A DNA stretch of 64,000 nucleotides, from assembly GCA_038030265.1 (NCBI GenBank), contig CM075941.1, positions 12,090,001 to 12,154,000 on the forward strand, in the 5' to 3' direction. Of this stretch, positions 35,101 to 47,200 are shown piece by piece. Source of the stretch: Corythucha ciliata (Eukaryota; Arthropoda; Insecta; Hemiptera; Tingidae). Numbering within the stretch: position 1 is the stretch's first letter; each line of letters starts with the position of its first letter. Below the pieces are notes generated by a model. The model worked only from the letters and a program-made list of their open reading frames with translations, was not told the DNA's origin and ran no database searches. The position numbers and the translations under genes were made by a program.

Positions 35101-38100
35101 ATATTGGGTTGAAAGCGACAAGAGCCCGTAATATTGGGTTTTTAGTCAGCCAGATCCGTGATGATGTTTTGTTTCTGTTTAAACTTGCCCCCCCCCCCTT
35201 CAATAATGTGTCTTGAGAGGGAAGCACGGACCGCGAGTATCACTTTAATTAAAAGAATAAGTATAGTAAGATAAGTAATAGAGACTACCAAGCACTCATG
35301 AATGGGATGTTTATTTTTGTCTCCTGCTGAAAGTGAAATCCTTTTTTTTCGTATTGCGTTCCTCACTCACTCTCTCTCTCCCTGATATTTTCTGACAACA
35401 TTTTGCCATCAGATACGTAGGAAGACGGAAGAATACTAACTAATCATTTCTTTAAAAAAAAAATCGTAATAATAATATGCCTACACGTTCCATTTAAATT
35501 TTTCTTCACAACCTTCGAGAAAGTGATAATTTACCTCGTAGAATCGAAACAAAATAACAGCGGGGCCGTACCACGCACTTCTTTCGAAAGTGACACGACT
35601 GAAAAAATTGATTATTTCTCACGATTACACCACTCCCATAATCATTACCCAACGATTGTAATTGGCCCACCATTTTTAAATCAACTTTGATATTAAACAA
35701 AGCAGCCTCTCACTCCCCTCACCAAAGCAGGAAAGGTTCACGATTGTTGACACAGTGATGGGGCTTGATCAAACTTTCGAGAGACGTATCTTGTTACATT
35801 TTTAATAGTTTGGTCTATTTCAAAAAGGTTTCGAATAGTGGGGGGGGGGGGAGTCTTTTTTTTACTATCACATTTATAGGCTTAAAATTGATAAATCTCC
35901 TTGTTCCGTGCGTCAACAAACGACGCATACGTGAAACGCGTTAGGGAGGGGGCGTGAGATAGAGGAGACGCCTGTCTCTTAAAAACATTCAGGTTTTAGG
36001 GAGAGAGAGAGAGAAAGAAAAACAGTTATCACCGTGCGTTGACCCCACAAACTTAGTGTTTTGTTTTAAAGTCCATTAAGCTTGGAAACAGTAAACGTTT
36101 GGCCGATCTTACCAGCTGCCAAAATACAAGGTGACATAAAATGTAGACGTGGTACGGGCGAGGACCTGGACCGCTGTGGTCCTCCATTTCAGAGAGGGCC
36201 ACCGAAAAGCTTAAAGATGAAAACATTTCAAATTTTTAGGTTTCGTGCTCATGGATGTAGGAACGTGAAAAAGAGATTTGGGATCCAGCTGGATGGCGAA
36301 AAGGCTACGAGTGATTTTTTTGGGAAAGACGGTAATGTGTGGCTAAAGTTGAGTATAAAACGCTATAATTCGTGGCAAATTGAGAAATGCCTATTTCAAC
36401 TAGAGTAAATTTTAAAAAAGGGCTAATTCATGACTAAAAGTGAATATAATTGCAAATTCGCTGCTAAAATTGAGACAAACAATAATTCTCGGCCAAATTT
36501 AGAAGAACCACCAATGCATGGCTGAAATTATTGAAAAAAAAAAGTCCCTGATTCGCGGATTAAAATTGGAAAACGAATTAAATTTACTAACATGAACCGT
36601 ACGTTTATTTTTTAATTATATAGAGAACTAAGAGGCCTCTTATTGCTAGAGGTTTGCGTGCTGGGCCCTGATAGGTATGTAAGACCGCCATTATAGGTCC
36701 AGAGTTAATACGAGCCATGGTATGGGAGACCTTAACCCGAGCATTCCCCTGAGCCCTTGAACATAATCGTCTCAACAACGAAAGAGTCACGGGCTTCATT
36801 ACGCTTAGGGCGCTCCAAGGGAGTGGCTGAACCGGTCCAGTGCAGGTCGGCGGCCACATAAAAAAACTGTCCTAAAATTGGCAATTTCTCCGAATTCAAA
36901 TACCATAAATGTGAGTTTCTAATTTTAGCACAATTTAAAGTTTCCTGACTGAATATCGGAGGAATTGAAAGTTTCGGGTCTTCGGGTTAATTTAAGCGAA
37001 ATTGCAAGCTAAGGATGTTATTGTTAGTTTAGACATCAGAAACTCGCAATAGCATGGATATTCAGCCAGAAAACTTCCAATTTCGTGGGTATTCGTCAGC
37101 CTCTAAGGCGCTGCTTGGTACCCGCCGCGCCGGCTAGCCTGGCCCCCAAAAAGGACCCGAAACGTTCAATTTTGTTATATTAAAATTTCTGGCCTTAAAT
37201 AACTTGCATTTACGAAGGAATTAAGACCCGAAAGTCGCATTTCTGCTGATATTCGGTCACGGAATTTCCAATTTCCTGGGTATTCGTCGGGCTTGGGCTT
37301 TGTTGGGGATGCGACGCTGCCGCCAAATAGACCCCAAAACTTGCAATTTCGCTTAAATTAACACCCCAAACTTTCAATCTCGCGGATATTCCAGCCAGAA
37401 AACTTTTAATTTTGCTCAAACATCCAGAAATTGCAAACTCACTACAACATTTATTTCCAAGTGTTGCAATTACACGGCTATTCGCCAGGATATGAGCGCA
37501 GTCGATGCCGTTTAGCCCAGGGTCCTCACGCACTATGAGGAAAGAAACGAAACTCGCAATTTCATTCAAATTAAGACGAGGAAACTTGCAACTTTGCTGA
37601 CATTATGACACAAAAGTTGCATTTGCGCAAGAATTAAGATCCGAAATTTGCAATGTCGCGGCCGCTCGACCCAGAAACTTCCGGAATTTCAATGTAATCG
37701 TCAGACTACGGGCGCTCTTAGGTAGAAATTTTGCTTTAAATCAAGGCCCTAAAACTTGCAATTTCACCAACACTAAGACGTAAAGCCCCAAAACTGTGAA
37801 TTTTACAAATTATTCAGTTGAATAGCTCAATGTAGGACCCGAACTTGCAAACTCAATGTTGAGCGCTGTGGGCGCAGTCGGGGCCGTGCGAACTCAGGAG
37901 TCAGTCCGAGGCTCACTAAAAAGAAAAGGAATTAAAAAAAAGAGCCTCAAACTTGTCATTTCGCTTAAATTCAGCCGTCAAACTTGCAATATCATGAATA
38001 TTCAGGTACGAAACTTTCAATTTTGAGGTTATTTCCGTCAAAAACTTTGCGGTTATTCTTCAGGGTGCTGTCGTAGCCCGCTAGCCTGGGTTCCGCGATA

Positions 38101-41100
38101 GAAATCCTATAGAAACTTTGAAAATTTGTGGAATTAAAGACTAGGAACTTGTAACTTCGCTAAAACATAGACTGGAACATCGGAAGCTAGCAGGTTTGCA
38201 GATATTTATACCCGAAACTTGCAATTTCGCCGATTTCTATATCCCTGAGATGTATTTTGTGGCTATAACATGCCAGGTTTTTAGCTCTGTCGGCCTCCAC
38301 GACCACTAAGAGAAAAAAAAATCCCGATAATTTCAAATTCGCGTAATTAAGACGTAAAACATGCAATATCGTTAACTTTAAACGGGAAACTCCCATGACG
38401 TTTGCCTTCAAATTGTTGCAATTTTGCGGCTGTCATGCGTGGGAGGCTATAGCCCCGGTTCCTTCACGAGCACCGAAAACAAAAAAAAAAAACCAAAACT
38501 TACAACAGATTTAATCCCAAAAACTTACAATTTCGCACATGTTTAGCTCCAAATGGTGTCTCTCAATGTTGGCTGCGAATGGGCGTTTTTCCCTGTGAAT
38601 GGGCGATTTCAGCTGTGAATTTAGCGCTTTTTATTGATTTTAACCCAAATTAGCGGTTTTTCTCAATTTAATCGGTGAACTATAGCGCCTTTTTAATTTA
38701 ATGTTATCAGCGAATTAGCGTTTTCAATTTTTCAAATTTTGGCCTTGAATTAGCACTTTTTCTCAATTTCAGTTACAAAGTTCCAGAATCTGCAAATTGG
38801 CGTTTTCTTATTCAGCTGCGAAGAAGCACTTTTTCTCAATTTTATCCATGAATTAGCTTTTTCCTCCAGTTTACCAGTGTATTAACGTTTTTCTAAATTT
38901 TACTTGCTAATGAGCGTTTTTACTAATTTTAGCCTCGCAGTAGCGCTTTTTGCTCAACTTTATCCGAGTAATGATCGACCGAGCGAGTAGCGCTTTTTTG
39001 AAGCTTTTCGCTATGAATTAGCGCTTTTTTACAATTTCGCAAGGAACAGCGCTACGTATCAATTTTAGCCGCAGTTGGCGACATTTTTGTTAATATTAAC
39101 ACTAGGCACTTTTATTAAATTTTACCCGTGAATACCTATGCAATTCTTTTAAATTTTAGCCGCGAATTAGCGCGTTTTCGCAATCTAGCTGCGAATGAGC
39201 GTTTTTACTAATTTTAGCTTCGAGTTAGCGCTTTTTGCTCAACTTTATCCGAGTACTAGTGCTCCATTAAAATTTTGCTCGGAATTAGCAAATGTTCTCA
39301 ATTTTGGCCACAAATTAACTTATTTCAAATGTTAGCAGCGTATTAGCGCCTTTAATCAATTTCATCTGCAGATATGCGCTTTTTCTCAATTCTATAGCCG
39401 CGAATAAGCGCGTTTTCTCAGTTTAGCTGTGAATTAGCGTTTTTCTCCATTTTAAGGTTGGGCGAGCTACTCATATTCAATGCCTCACTCCAGGGGTCTG
39501 TTTATCCAGTGTCGTGAAAGGCTGTGCCTTGGTGCTGCCCCTGCCGAAGAAAAGAAATGTGATGCAGATGGAGGATTTTCGCCCTATTTCATTGTTTTGT
39601 TGTTTGGCGAAGGTTCTTGATAAGTGCGTTTATGGTCAGTTGTCAACATTTTTGAAATCGGCGGGACTCACTGATCGATATCAAAGTGGATTTCGTGCAC
39701 GTTGATGTCGTTGGCGTAGTTGATGAGTATAAGGTGACTGCGATGGTTCAACTCGATTTTAGTCGAGCTTTATCGATAGAGTTAATCATGGTAAACTTTT
39801 GATTAAGCTTACTGACCTTAGACTGTCTCTTGGTGCGTGTACTCGATTTTGTCGTATCTGACGGGTCGCAGACAGGCTGTCGTGTCCCCTTCGGACCGCT
39901 CAATGACCTCTTTCTTGCTTGGAGAGAGCGGCGTTCCGCAGGGTTCGGTTTTGGGGTCATTTCTGTTTTCTGATTACGCTTGTATTATGCACTCCAAGCA
40001 CATGTGTATGCGGACGACGTTAAACTGTACTTTTCGTTTCAACCACATCTAATTTGTGGTGCAGTGGAAAAACTGAACAGCGATGTGACTGCCATTTTTG
40101 ATTGGGCACGAAGGAACGACCTTTTAATTAATCGACAAAAGACTCAGGCTATATTGTTTGGGACTCGATATTTTTTGTCGGCATTGTCTGAAAGTAACAT
40201 TCCCAGTGTGGCGGTGGGGAGGCTGTGCGATTCCGTGGGCATCCAGTGCGACTACTCTCGGTGTGACTCTGGATCAGGGTCTTGTCTGGGATTCGCACGT
40301 CTCATCTGTGTGTCCAAGTGTCTTCCGAATCCTTGCCCAGCTTTCTTCGATAAAGGAGTCCTTACCGATTGCTGTAAGAAGGTTACTTATTCGCTCTCTG
40401 GTATTCCCGCAATTCGATTATTGCTCAGCCGTCTTCAACGGTATGAGGTGCTGATCTGGATTCCAGGCTGGAACGAGCGCTCAACTCGAGTGTCCGAATA
40501 TTAAATGGTGTTAAAGTGGTTGAGGGTACAGTTCCGTTGTAAATACTTGCAAGCATGCCTTTTGTACAAGCTGTTCGTCATCCGGAAACCCTCTTTTTTT
40601 TTTTTTTTTTTTTGACGGTAAGGACTCGGATCGGCGCCTAAGCTCTTGCGACTCTTATACCATACCCTGTAACTCCATCAGCTGTGCACTTCACACCCGT
40701 ACTACGCGGGCGTTTCGGTCAATGCGCGGTTTGTCTTACGCGCACCGCCATGAACGCCCACACGAAGCCGAGTGAGCCGCGTCACGGCTCGCCGCAGCCT
40801 AATAGTGTAATAGGCAATAGTTGGATTCGAACCCAGGCCCGCTGGGTTGCGAAGCGAGTATTGTATCCATTACACCATCGAGGCGCGCCCACAAACCCTC
40901 TTATCTTCTTGAGTTACGTTATGACCAGAAGGCGTATCAGCGCGAGAGGCACTAGAGCTAACCCAAGTGACTTGGTTATGCCAACGCATAGGACTACCCC
41001 GGCGGACAGGTCGTTTGTATGCACATCGGTGAGACTGTGGATTAGCATCCCACACGAAATAAGGTCGCTACGGAGCTTTCCTTTATTTAAAAACAAGTTT

Positions 41101-44100
41101 TTGGCATGTACCTGAATATTCAAGGGCCTCTCAGTGGATCTATGAACTAACTTTAATGGAGCAAACTGATAATGGCTTGATTTACGGGCAAGACGTCAAG
41201 TGTCGGTGTGTGTGATTTGTTTTTGGATAGAGCTCTCAAGTCCCTAGTGGTCTAGTTCTTTTCAGTCTAGTCTTTTAAAATTTTTAGGACGGTTTTCAGC
41301 GAGCTTGAAATCATTATTACTGTATACCTAGACGAGTGCTTTCTATTCATTCGTTCCCTTCTATATTTGTTTACCTTCTTTTCATAATTATTTTTATAAT
41401 AGACTTTTTTATCATTGACTTATGTATTTTTCTTAATTATTATAATATCGCATCGCTTCCAGATAGTCATGACATCATTTTCTTCCTCCTTATTTTTATT
41501 TTGTTTTTATTTTTCGTTCTATCAACGTTTCGGACTACTTTCAGTTTTAAAATAACATAAATTAACATTGTATTTTATTGAGATATTTTGCACTTGACAG
41601 TTGCACTAAACATTTGATTATTCATGCTCCAGAAGGTCAAACGCCCTTAAAGCAAACATGCACTACCGTACTGTGTTTTTTTGTCTGAACAATACATACT
41701 CATACTCATCAGTATATTAGCGCTTTGTCCCTACTTTGCGCGGAATTAGCGCTTTTTATCGATTTTAGCCGCAAGTGGACATTTTTATAAATGTTAACTA
41801 TTAGGCACTTTTACTAAATTTTATCCGCGAATATGTGCTTTTTTCCAATTTTTGCCCCGAATTATAGCGTTTTACTTAATTTTAGCCGCGAAGTGCTGTG
41901 TAAAATCTGTTTCTTGGGTGGAATTTCAAGATTATTTGGGTTTTTTAAGAGGCAAAATGAACAGTTTTAATGCCAATCAGCCAGTTTGACGAATTTGATG
42001 GTTTCCCAGTGTAAAGCTTGTTTCGAACAAAGATAAATGTCGAGTTGTGACCACCGTTGCCCCCTCGTTGTGATGGTGTTGGCGGGGGGGGGGGGGGTAT
42101 TGCCGTACCTGTTTTTGAAGGTTCTCCTGTGAAAGCAGGCTGGGACATCTATATCGTGTTCCCCCGGCACAGCCACAGGACTACGGTGAGGTCGTTGCGC
42201 TGGGGTGGGTGGCGGTACGGCATTGACCGTCAAAATTGAACGTTGTCAGCAATGCGATTTGTGAATGAGCCAAATCCACAAAAATAATACGCGGCGAATC
42301 ATTCGCCTGCCATTTATTTTGAAGGCACGTTGTTAAACCATTGGGACACCCCTTCCATGTATTCCCGCACGTCTCCCTCAAAACCTTCCAAGCCGTCCAA
42401 AGGCGATATTTATGTGTCATTTCTCGAAAAAGTGTTCCGTTTTCGCCCCCCCCCCTCCTCACACCATTAATATTTATTCACTATTTAGGGTATAACGGTT
42501 TCCCCCCAATAAAATTTTACAGCGTTTTCCGGTTTTTAAAATATCTGGAACGTCAACCTCCTAGGAAAGGATTGAGGATCATTAGGGTTAAATGTAGTGG
42601 GGTAAATACTTGAATAGTACGGATTGAATTTAAGGATAAAATCATAAAAATAAAGTGAATGAAGGTGGGGGGTAAGTTAGCACATGTACAACCTGTTTTT
42701 TTTTATAAAGATTTATTTTTTAATTTCCCCGCCCCGCTCTTCAACAACTCTTCTTTTTTTTCCTCTTCTTTTTGATACGAATTTAAAATACTTGTCCAGA
42801 CATTGATTACCTCACACACTCAACTTGTCCTTCCTTTCTCAGCCTTGAACCTGAACGAGTCATCATCCTTTTTGCTTGCAAGAAATGAAAGTTTTTCTAC
42901 TTCTCCTCCACGCCTTGTGTGATGTGATGGGTTGGGGAGGGAGGAGATTGAAGGAGGAATGACCGTGATTTTTCTCGTTACTTTTTTTTTTTTTTTTCAA
43001 AGTTATTTCTCAGATATTTTTTATCTAATTTTTGTTGTGTTCGCTCTTTTGCTTTGTTTTTATTGCAATCTTTTTTGTGTGTCTATGTTCTAGTTGGAGA
43101 TTTAGGGCTATGGTTTGTAAGGTCACCCGAGCCCATAGTCGCTCCAGTTGGAGACGACGTCGTCTTCGAGTGTTCATTGAACGTCCCAGCAGAAGCGGTA
43201 CGGTGGCGACACAATGGAATCGATTTGAGTCACGATCATTCGCCAACGGGTCGCCCTTCTCCGACGAGTCGTCTTTTGGTCAAGTTCAACGACGAGAAAC
43301 AGGAAGGAGATTACCAGGTGAGTCCAAAAAGGGCCTCGAAAATTTTTCCTAGACTCGATTAAGAAATCTAATGTTTTTCCTCCCCCACCCGCCCCGCCTA
43401 TGTAAAATAAAGTGCATCGCATGGTTCGGTGCATCCGCCCTAGCGAGCACACCGGCTCGATTGACTCTGGCCGAGCTTCAACCATTCCTTTACCAGCCCC
43501 ACAAGCATTACACGGTATCAGCCGGTAACAACGTAGCCATAAATTGTCCGGCGCCTGTCAGTAGTCCAGCCGCGGTTATTCAGTACGTTCACAACGATCA
43601 AATGCTACCTGGTAAGAAGAGAAAAAAACACGAGTCCATTTAAGATTCTTATACGAGTAATGAATTTCAACGATTCTTATAGAAACCAGTATTATTCTTC
43701 CGACGACGGGTTCACTCGTGTTAAATAATGTTACACAAAAGGACAATGGCGTCTATTCCTGCACTGCCACCAATTATATTACCGGTCAGGTGATTCAATC
43801 ACCACTCAAAGTGACTGTAACAGTCGTCAGTTCAACTGAACCGGCCTCGCCCAGGTTTCTTTACGACGTACAGACGAAATATGTCGTTCAAAGCGGTAAC
43901 CACTAATTAATTAATAAAAAATTGGAGTGAACTACATCTTTTATTGCGCAGGGCAAAACGTAAGTCTAGAATGCAGTGGGGTAGGTACGCCTCCGCCGGT
44001 TGTCACATGGAGGCGAGTGAACGACGCCCTACCCAAAGACCGGGCTGATCTCGGTACCGGCGCTTTAAGACTGAGTGACGTACAAATTTCAGATCAGGGT

Positions 44101-44183
44101 CAATACGTGTGCGAATTGAGCAATGGCGTTCCTCCTATGGTTGCGCAGCTTGTCAGCCTTCAAGTACAAAGTTAGTCTTTTTT

Positions 44184-44222
<39 letters not shown>

Positions 44223-47200
44223 CTTGAACAAAATTAACGTATTTTTCTGGTGTATTTCCAACAGTACCCCCCAAAGTGACTAAACCCCCGAGCAACGCCG
44301 TCGTCGAGGAGGAGTCAGACACTGAATTAAATTGTGAGGCCACGGGGGCCCCGCGGCCCAACATAACTTGGCTTCTAAATGGAAATTCAGTCGATAACGA
44401 CTCGCACATAACTCCATTAGGTAAAGTGGAACTTGGAGACAAAATAAAATAAATAAAAATAAAATAAATAAGAGCGACAGGTTAGATAAGCCCCGCATGG
44501 AAAAAAAAGAGAGCGAATTAAAGCTGGGCACCTGTAATTATTCATTCTACCCCCCTCACCCTCCCACCGTCGCTCTTTTTTTCAGCCTCTTTACCCCCGT
44601 GAAGTAATATAAATCCCAATTTCCATTTTCGTAGGCGGTAAGTTATCGATAAAACGCATACAAAAAAGGCACGCCGGTATTTACCAGTGCTTCGCCTCAA
44701 ATCCCGTGGGTGTCACTTATGGCTCGGCCATGCTTCAAGTATCGCCAATTCAAGTGACAGCTCCGGTTGGCGTGGATTACACGCCCGACGGCGATGAAAT
44801 GGACGTCGAAGGTTCGTTTTAGTTATTATATATATTTCTTCGAAACTTTTAGGCCGTTTAATTAATGTAATGTCGTTTGTTTTTTTTTTTTTAGAAGGAG
44901 GGCTTGTTCCGACCGTTGCTAATGGAAGGGGGCACAAAAAAGATCACACTCGCAAAGGCAAGGGAAGGCGAAAAGATAAAAAACGCAAGAGCCCTGGTAA
45001 GATTTTCTTTCAAATCGATTTTTAGTGTAGCGTGAGGAGGGGAGGTGAAAAGAAAAAAAGTTTAATTTTACGTTTTAAATCACAGCTGCCATGATTCCAC
45101 CGACAAGGCCGAATATTACCCGTCTGTCTGACAAATCCGTCATGGTCCGATGGTCTGTTCCACCCAACACCGGTCTCCCTATACAGTTTTTCAAAGTCCA
45201 ATACCAGGACTTGGACTCTCCGGCCAAGTCGTCGCGATGGATGACAAGCAATGAAGACATCCTGCCGCACATTCGAAGTTACGAAGTCGACGGTCTTGTC
45301 ACCGATCATCATTACAAGTAAATTTATGACGAGACGTCGTTCTGATTTTGTTTTTAACGTCCCCCGTCCTCCTCCCCTCTCGCTCGTTTTTTTTTTTTTT
45401 TTTTTTTTCAGATTCAGAATAGCGGCCGTGTACTCGAACAATGACAATAAATTAGGGAGAACTTCGCAAAAATTCCATCTTCAGAAAGGTCCGTCCAATA
45501 ATAAAATTCCCCTGGATCCGCCCACTCTCACCCACACAGAGGCGATGAGCCCTACGTCAATTCGAATACACTGGGAGGTAAAAACTGTAAAACCTCTCCC
45601 CCCCCCGCCGCCCATATTCTTCATGCTAATCGGTTTCATCAATTCCAGTACTTGAACTCTGTATTGGTACCCGTCGACGGGTTCTACGTCTATTACCGTG
45701 CGACGACAAGCGCCGGTGACTACGTCAAAGCGACTGTCGAAGGTCAAAATGCTCGCAGCTTCGTCATTACACATCTTCAGGCCGACGCGTCGTACGACAT
45801 TAAAATACAGAGTTTCACTGTTGGTGAAGCGTCGCAATTCAGCGGTATTTTAACGCAGAAAACACTTCGTACGTTTGTGCAACCTTTAAGACCCCCCCCT
45901 TCCCCGACACCGTCATTTATAAAACATTTTCCTGTTCTATTAGGAGAGCCAAACGCAACTGTGGCACCAGTCCCCGAGGTAATTGGTATCAGCGGTCTCG
46001 GGTCGGTGGAGAAAACGAGTCACGGTCAGCTTTACCTTGTCCTTGGAGCGGTTATCGCTGGCCTGACGTTGTTGTTGACGCTGGCTGGCGCTATTTGCAT
46101 ATGTTATCGGCGGTCGGCTGTGCACGATGAGCATGGTGAGTGAATTTTCATATTTTTTTTTTACCTTCATTTTATTCTTCTACCTGCCAGGTGTACGAAA
46201 TGCGTAGCGTTTAGAAAATATCCCGCCCACTAAGCTTAACGTCACACCCCGACCATGTCGAGACACCTACAAGGGCAGAGGAGGGGGGCATTGTTGGGCA
46301 ATGCTACTGGGGTGTACCATGCACAACAAATTATTTAAAAAACATCACTGGGTTTCGCAGTATCCCCCACTTTTCGGTGAGGGGGGGGGAGGCTCCTCTT
46401 TTGTCCAACTCCTTAAAACTGAGGTACAGGAAACTGAGGCTCTTTTTTTCACCTCGCTCACGCTAACCACCTTCATAGGCGTAGCAAGCTCTACTTGAGA
46501 CAGAAGGGTGAGCAGCTTTTTGCATTCCCCTTGAGCCCTCGAGCGTATTGGTCTCAACGTGAAGGCGTCTGATAATGACAGGGTTGAGGGGGAAGGGGGC
46601 CACGGGTTTCATCAAACTTGAGGCGCTCGGCCTCTATAAATAATAAAAGACACCAAAACTTGCCATTTATCCAAAAACTAGGACCAGAAAATTCCTGTTT
46701 TGTTCAAATTAAGCCCCTAAACTTGTATTTTCACTGAAATTAGGACCCAAAACTTGCATTATCGTAAGAATTAGACCCGAAAAGTGAATTACTGTGGAAA
46801 TTCAGTCATGAAGATGAAACCTCCAATTTCCTCGGTTAAGGATCCGCCGCCACGAAAAACACATTTTGCTGAGAAACTTAAGTCCCTGAACTTGAAATTT
46901 TGCTTAAATCAACACCCGAAAACCCCGAAACTTCCAATTTAACGACGGGTTTTCAACCAGGAAACTTGTGATTTTGTTCAAATTAGGACCAGAATTGGCA
47001 AACTCACAAATAATATTTACTATCTCAAAATGTTGCAACTACACGACTATTCGTCATGGTACGAGCGCGAAGTCGCTCCAAGGTCCACGACCTCTTAAAA
47101 CAAATTGGCCCTGAAACTTTTTCGCTTAAATTAGGATCTTCACGAAATTTGAGCCCGGAAACGTACAATTTTGCTGATATTTGACTCCAAAATGGTTCAA

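Noticed and set aside
40815..40892. Functional tRNA gene on the minus strand
   Set aside because: The B box is perfect, but the anticodon and acceptor stems do not pair, and it is the head of a poly-A-tailed SINE with a target duplication.
43054..43093. Direct N-terminal extension of the Ig1 exon as a signal peptide (TTG start, [12 protein letters not shown])
   Set aside because: No ATG in frame; the stretch is the pyrimidine-rich 3' end of intron 1 with acceptor TTCTAG.
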